Source of the DNA: Curtobacterium sp. S6
GTDB taxonomy: Bacteria > Actinomycetota > Actinomycetes > Actinomycetales > Micrococcaceae
Assembly (NCBI RefSeq): GCF_000710345.2
Contig: NZ_JHEL01000015.1
Coordinates: forward strand, 496,001-560,000
Length of the DNA: 64,000 bases
Reading direction: 5' to 3'
Shown one piece after another: positions 62,542 to 64,000 of the stretch. Made by a program: the position numbers and the translations under genes. How positions within the stretch are numbered: the first letter of the stretch is position 1; every line of letters begins with the position of its first letter. The notes below the pieces were generated by a model, which did no database searches, was not told the origin of the DNA, and saw only the letters and a program-made list of their open reading frames with translations.

Positions 62542-63662
62542 GCAAGCCCACCCCGTGGAAGGCCCCCAACCCGAGTACGCGTCGCGAGATCCTGGCGGAT
62601 CATTCGCTGAGCAAGTCCAGGAACCGGACCGTCGTCGTCACGGGGGCTAGCGGCCTGCTCGGATCCCGGGTTGCCCTGCGGCTCATCGCCCGCGGCTATA
62701 CCGTCCGGTGCTTCCAGCGCCGTGATGCGGTGGCCGTGCGCGAGTCGCTGCAAGAGGAAGGCAGCAGCCGCTTCGAGCAGCACCGCGGGTCCATCACGAA
62801 TCCGGGACACGTGGCCCGGGCGCTGGAGGGCGCCGACGCCGTGATCCACCTCGCGGCCAAGGTGTCCGTGACCGGGCCGTGGGAAGAGTACGTCGAGACC
62901 AACGTGACGGGCACGCGTCTGCTCCTGGAGGGTGCACGGTCCGAGGGCATCCGCAGATTCGTGTACGTCTCCTCGCCCTCGGTCTCGCACGCGGGTTCCT
63001 CCTTCATGGGGCAGGCGAATGAGCCGGCCGACCCGAGCGCGGCGCGCGGAAACTACGCCCGCTCCAAGGCCTACGCCGAGCGCCTGGCGCTCGACTACGA
63101 TGCCGAGGACTTCCTGGTCGGGGTGGTCCGCCCGCACCTGGTCTGGGGCCCGGGAGACACCCAACTGGTCGAGCGCATCATCGAACGGGCCCACCGCGGC
63201 GGGATCCCGCTGCTCGACGCCGGCGCCGCGCTCATCGACTCGACCTACGTGGACAACGCCGCCGAGGCCGTCGTCAGGGACTTCAAGCGCCTCAAGACCG
63301 TCCACGGCAAGCCGCTGGTCATCAGCAATGGCGAACCTCGAACGGTCGGCGAGCTCATGACCATGATGTGCGACGCCGCCGGGGTCCAGCCTCCCGAACG
63401 GCGGGTTCCGGCATCGTTGGCCAAGGTCGCCGGAAGCATCGTGGAGAAGATCTGGGAGAAGCGCCCGGGTTCGGATGAGCCTCCCATGACGAGGTTCCTG
63501 GCCGAACAGCTCTCGACGTCTCATTGGTTCGATCAGCGCGAGACCCGCCAGCTTCTCGGCTGGACGCCCGAGGTCAGCATCGACGAGGGCATGCGCCGGC
63601 TCCGGCGGTATTACCGGCCGCGCACCGGCGAGTACACCTCGTCGCTGAAGCCGCTGGTGTGA
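62538..63662 (+). CDS. oleD: 2-alkyl-3-oxoalkanoate reductase OleD
   Basis: A 374-residue NAD(P)H-dependent extended short-chain dehydrogenase that reduces the OleA product to the beta-hydroxy acid. Rossmann motif VTGASGLLGSRVALRL; YVSSPSV, and the catalytic Tyr-x3-Lys in NYARSKAYAE; RPHLVWGPGD downstream. The start ATG 62538 overlaps the oleBC stop (ATGA). With OleA and OleBC it completes the pathway from acyl-CoA to long-chain internal alkenes at the membrane. No terminator is evident after it. Confidence 0.94.
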   Translation: MSKPTPWKAPNPSTRREILADHSLSKSRNRTVVVTGASGLLGSRVALRLIARGYTVRCFQRRDAVAVRESLQEEGSSRFEQHRGSITNPGHVARALEGADAVIHLAAKVSVTGPWEEYVETNVTGTRLLLEGARSEGIRRFVYVSSPSVSHAGSSFMGQANEPADPSAARGNYARSKAYAERLALDYDAEDFLVGVVRPHLVWGPGDTQLVERIIERAHRGGIPLLDAGAALIDSTYVDNAAEAVVRDFKRLKTVHGKPLVISNGEPRTVGELMTMMCDAAGVQPPERRVPASLAKVAGSIVEKIWEKRPGSDEPPMTRFLAEQLSTSHWFDQRETRQLLGWTPEVSIDEGMRRLRRYYRPRTGEYTSSLKPLV

Positions 63663-63748
63663 GGGCAGTCCCGTCGGGAGCCGGTCGATCCTCTCAACGA
63701 GGCGGCAGCGGAGGCGGGCGGCCTCTACGGAGGCACCGAGGCAGGAGC

Positions 63749-63823
63749 TAACTCGGAATGGTGGCGCCGTTATTCCGACTTATACTAGCTAAGTCGGAAT
63801 AGCGGAGGACGTATTCCGAGTTA
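63749..63823 (+). promoter_or_regulatory. Symmetric four-half-site operator around a TATACT box
   Basis: Four 11-bp half-sites occur: TAACTCGGAAT (63749-63759), ATTCCGACTTA (63772-63782), TAAGTCGGAAT (63790-63800) and ATTCCGAGTTA (63813-63823). The outer pair and the inner pair are each exact reverse complements, and the spacings are 12, 7 and 12 bases, so the whole block is symmetric. TATACT (63781-63786) overlaps the centre. It precedes a Fic-like gene and probably controls it. Confidence 0.75.
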
Positions 63824-63838
63824 GCGGAGGATCCAACC

Positions 63839-64000
63839 ATGGACGAGACATCAGCCGGGGCCGAGAACTCCCTCGCGGTCCCGATCGAAGCTCACGGCGA
63901 GCGGGTCGTGGAGTGGCGGCAATCCCAAAGAGGTGGAAGCCGTGAAGACCGGATGTTGCGTCACACGACCGTCAGCCTGCCACCAAAGATTGCTGACTTT
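63839..64000 (+). CDS. Fic-like protein, N-terminal fragment (cut by window edge)
   Basis: The first 54 codons of a gene running out of the window. It begins MDETSAGAENSLAVPIEAHG and contains EWRQSQRGGSREDRMLR followed by TVSLPPKIADF. The basic segment plus LPP-IAD resembles the Fic_N region of Fic-domain proteins, which AMPylate targets and often act as toxins or regulators, but the HPFx motif lies outside. ATG 63839 has GGAGG eight bases upstream. The half-site array before it suggests tight autoregulation. The family call is tentative. Confidence 0.55.
   Translation, partial: MDETSAGAENSLAVPIEAHGERVVEWRQSQRGGSREDRMLRHTTVSLPPKIADF

Overview
The window is about 64 kb of GC-rich, densely coded chromosomal DNA. 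Gene content and order point to an actinobacterium of the order Micrococcales, probably Micrococcaceae-like. The evidence is the rpsP-khpA-rimM-trmD-rplS-lepB-rnhB and yraN-comM-dprA-xerC blocks, an actinobacterial fabD-fabH-acpP-fabF cluster next to aceE and a DUF3052 gene, oligoribonuclease, a mannosyltransferase of the MptB type, and an oleA-oleBC-oleD cluster with the OleB-OleC fusion known from Micrococcus luteus. I cannot name the genus from sequence alone. There is no rRNA, CRISPR array, prophage or insertion sequence. RNA genes are tRNA-Arg(UCU), tRNA-His(GUG), tRNA-Val(UAC) and RNase P RNA.

Layout. 1-9 kb: the end of pepN, a group II truncated globin, acyl-CoA thioesterase II, the ABC-F factor EttA, a lipoprotein, a CtlX-like amidinohydrolase, a methyltransferase, and a Tat-exported protein followed by a 53-residue peptide gene. 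9-12 kb: tRNA-Arg, MptB-like mannosyltransferase, orn and tRNA-His. 12-16 kb: a five-gene biotin-related operon (bioY, acyl-CoA ligase, thiolase, bioM, bioN), coupled at three of its four junctions by overlapping stop and start codons and preceded by a 13-bp palindrome that looks like a BioQ operator. 16-23 kb: def, yaaA, rnpB, a Nif3-like gene, msrA, cysK, cysE and gnd. 23-31 kb: DUF3052, aceE and the fatty acid synthase II cluster, which together cover acetyl-CoA supply and acyl chain building. 31-45 kb: xerC, hemD-like, dprA, comM, yraN, then an inserted cassette (small membrane protein, XRE-cupin regulator, oxidoreductase-methyltransferase fusion), then rnhB, two signal peptidases and the ribosomal protein operon. 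45-59 kb: a two-component system, an unknown tail-anchored protein, a Nudix hydrolase, ffh, amtB, ftsY, an MFS exporter and smc. 59-64 kb: the ole operon for long-chain olefins, and the start of a Fic-like gene cut by the window edge.

The signals I would look at first are: a symmetric array of four 11-bp half-sites around a TATACT box in front of the Fic-like gene; the BioQ-like operator and the unusual composition of the bioY operon; the missing glnK-glnD pair between amtB and ffh, with a long stem-loop at that place and a GlnR-like box upstream of amtB; and the regulator/fusion-enzyme cassette inserted between rnhB and yraN.
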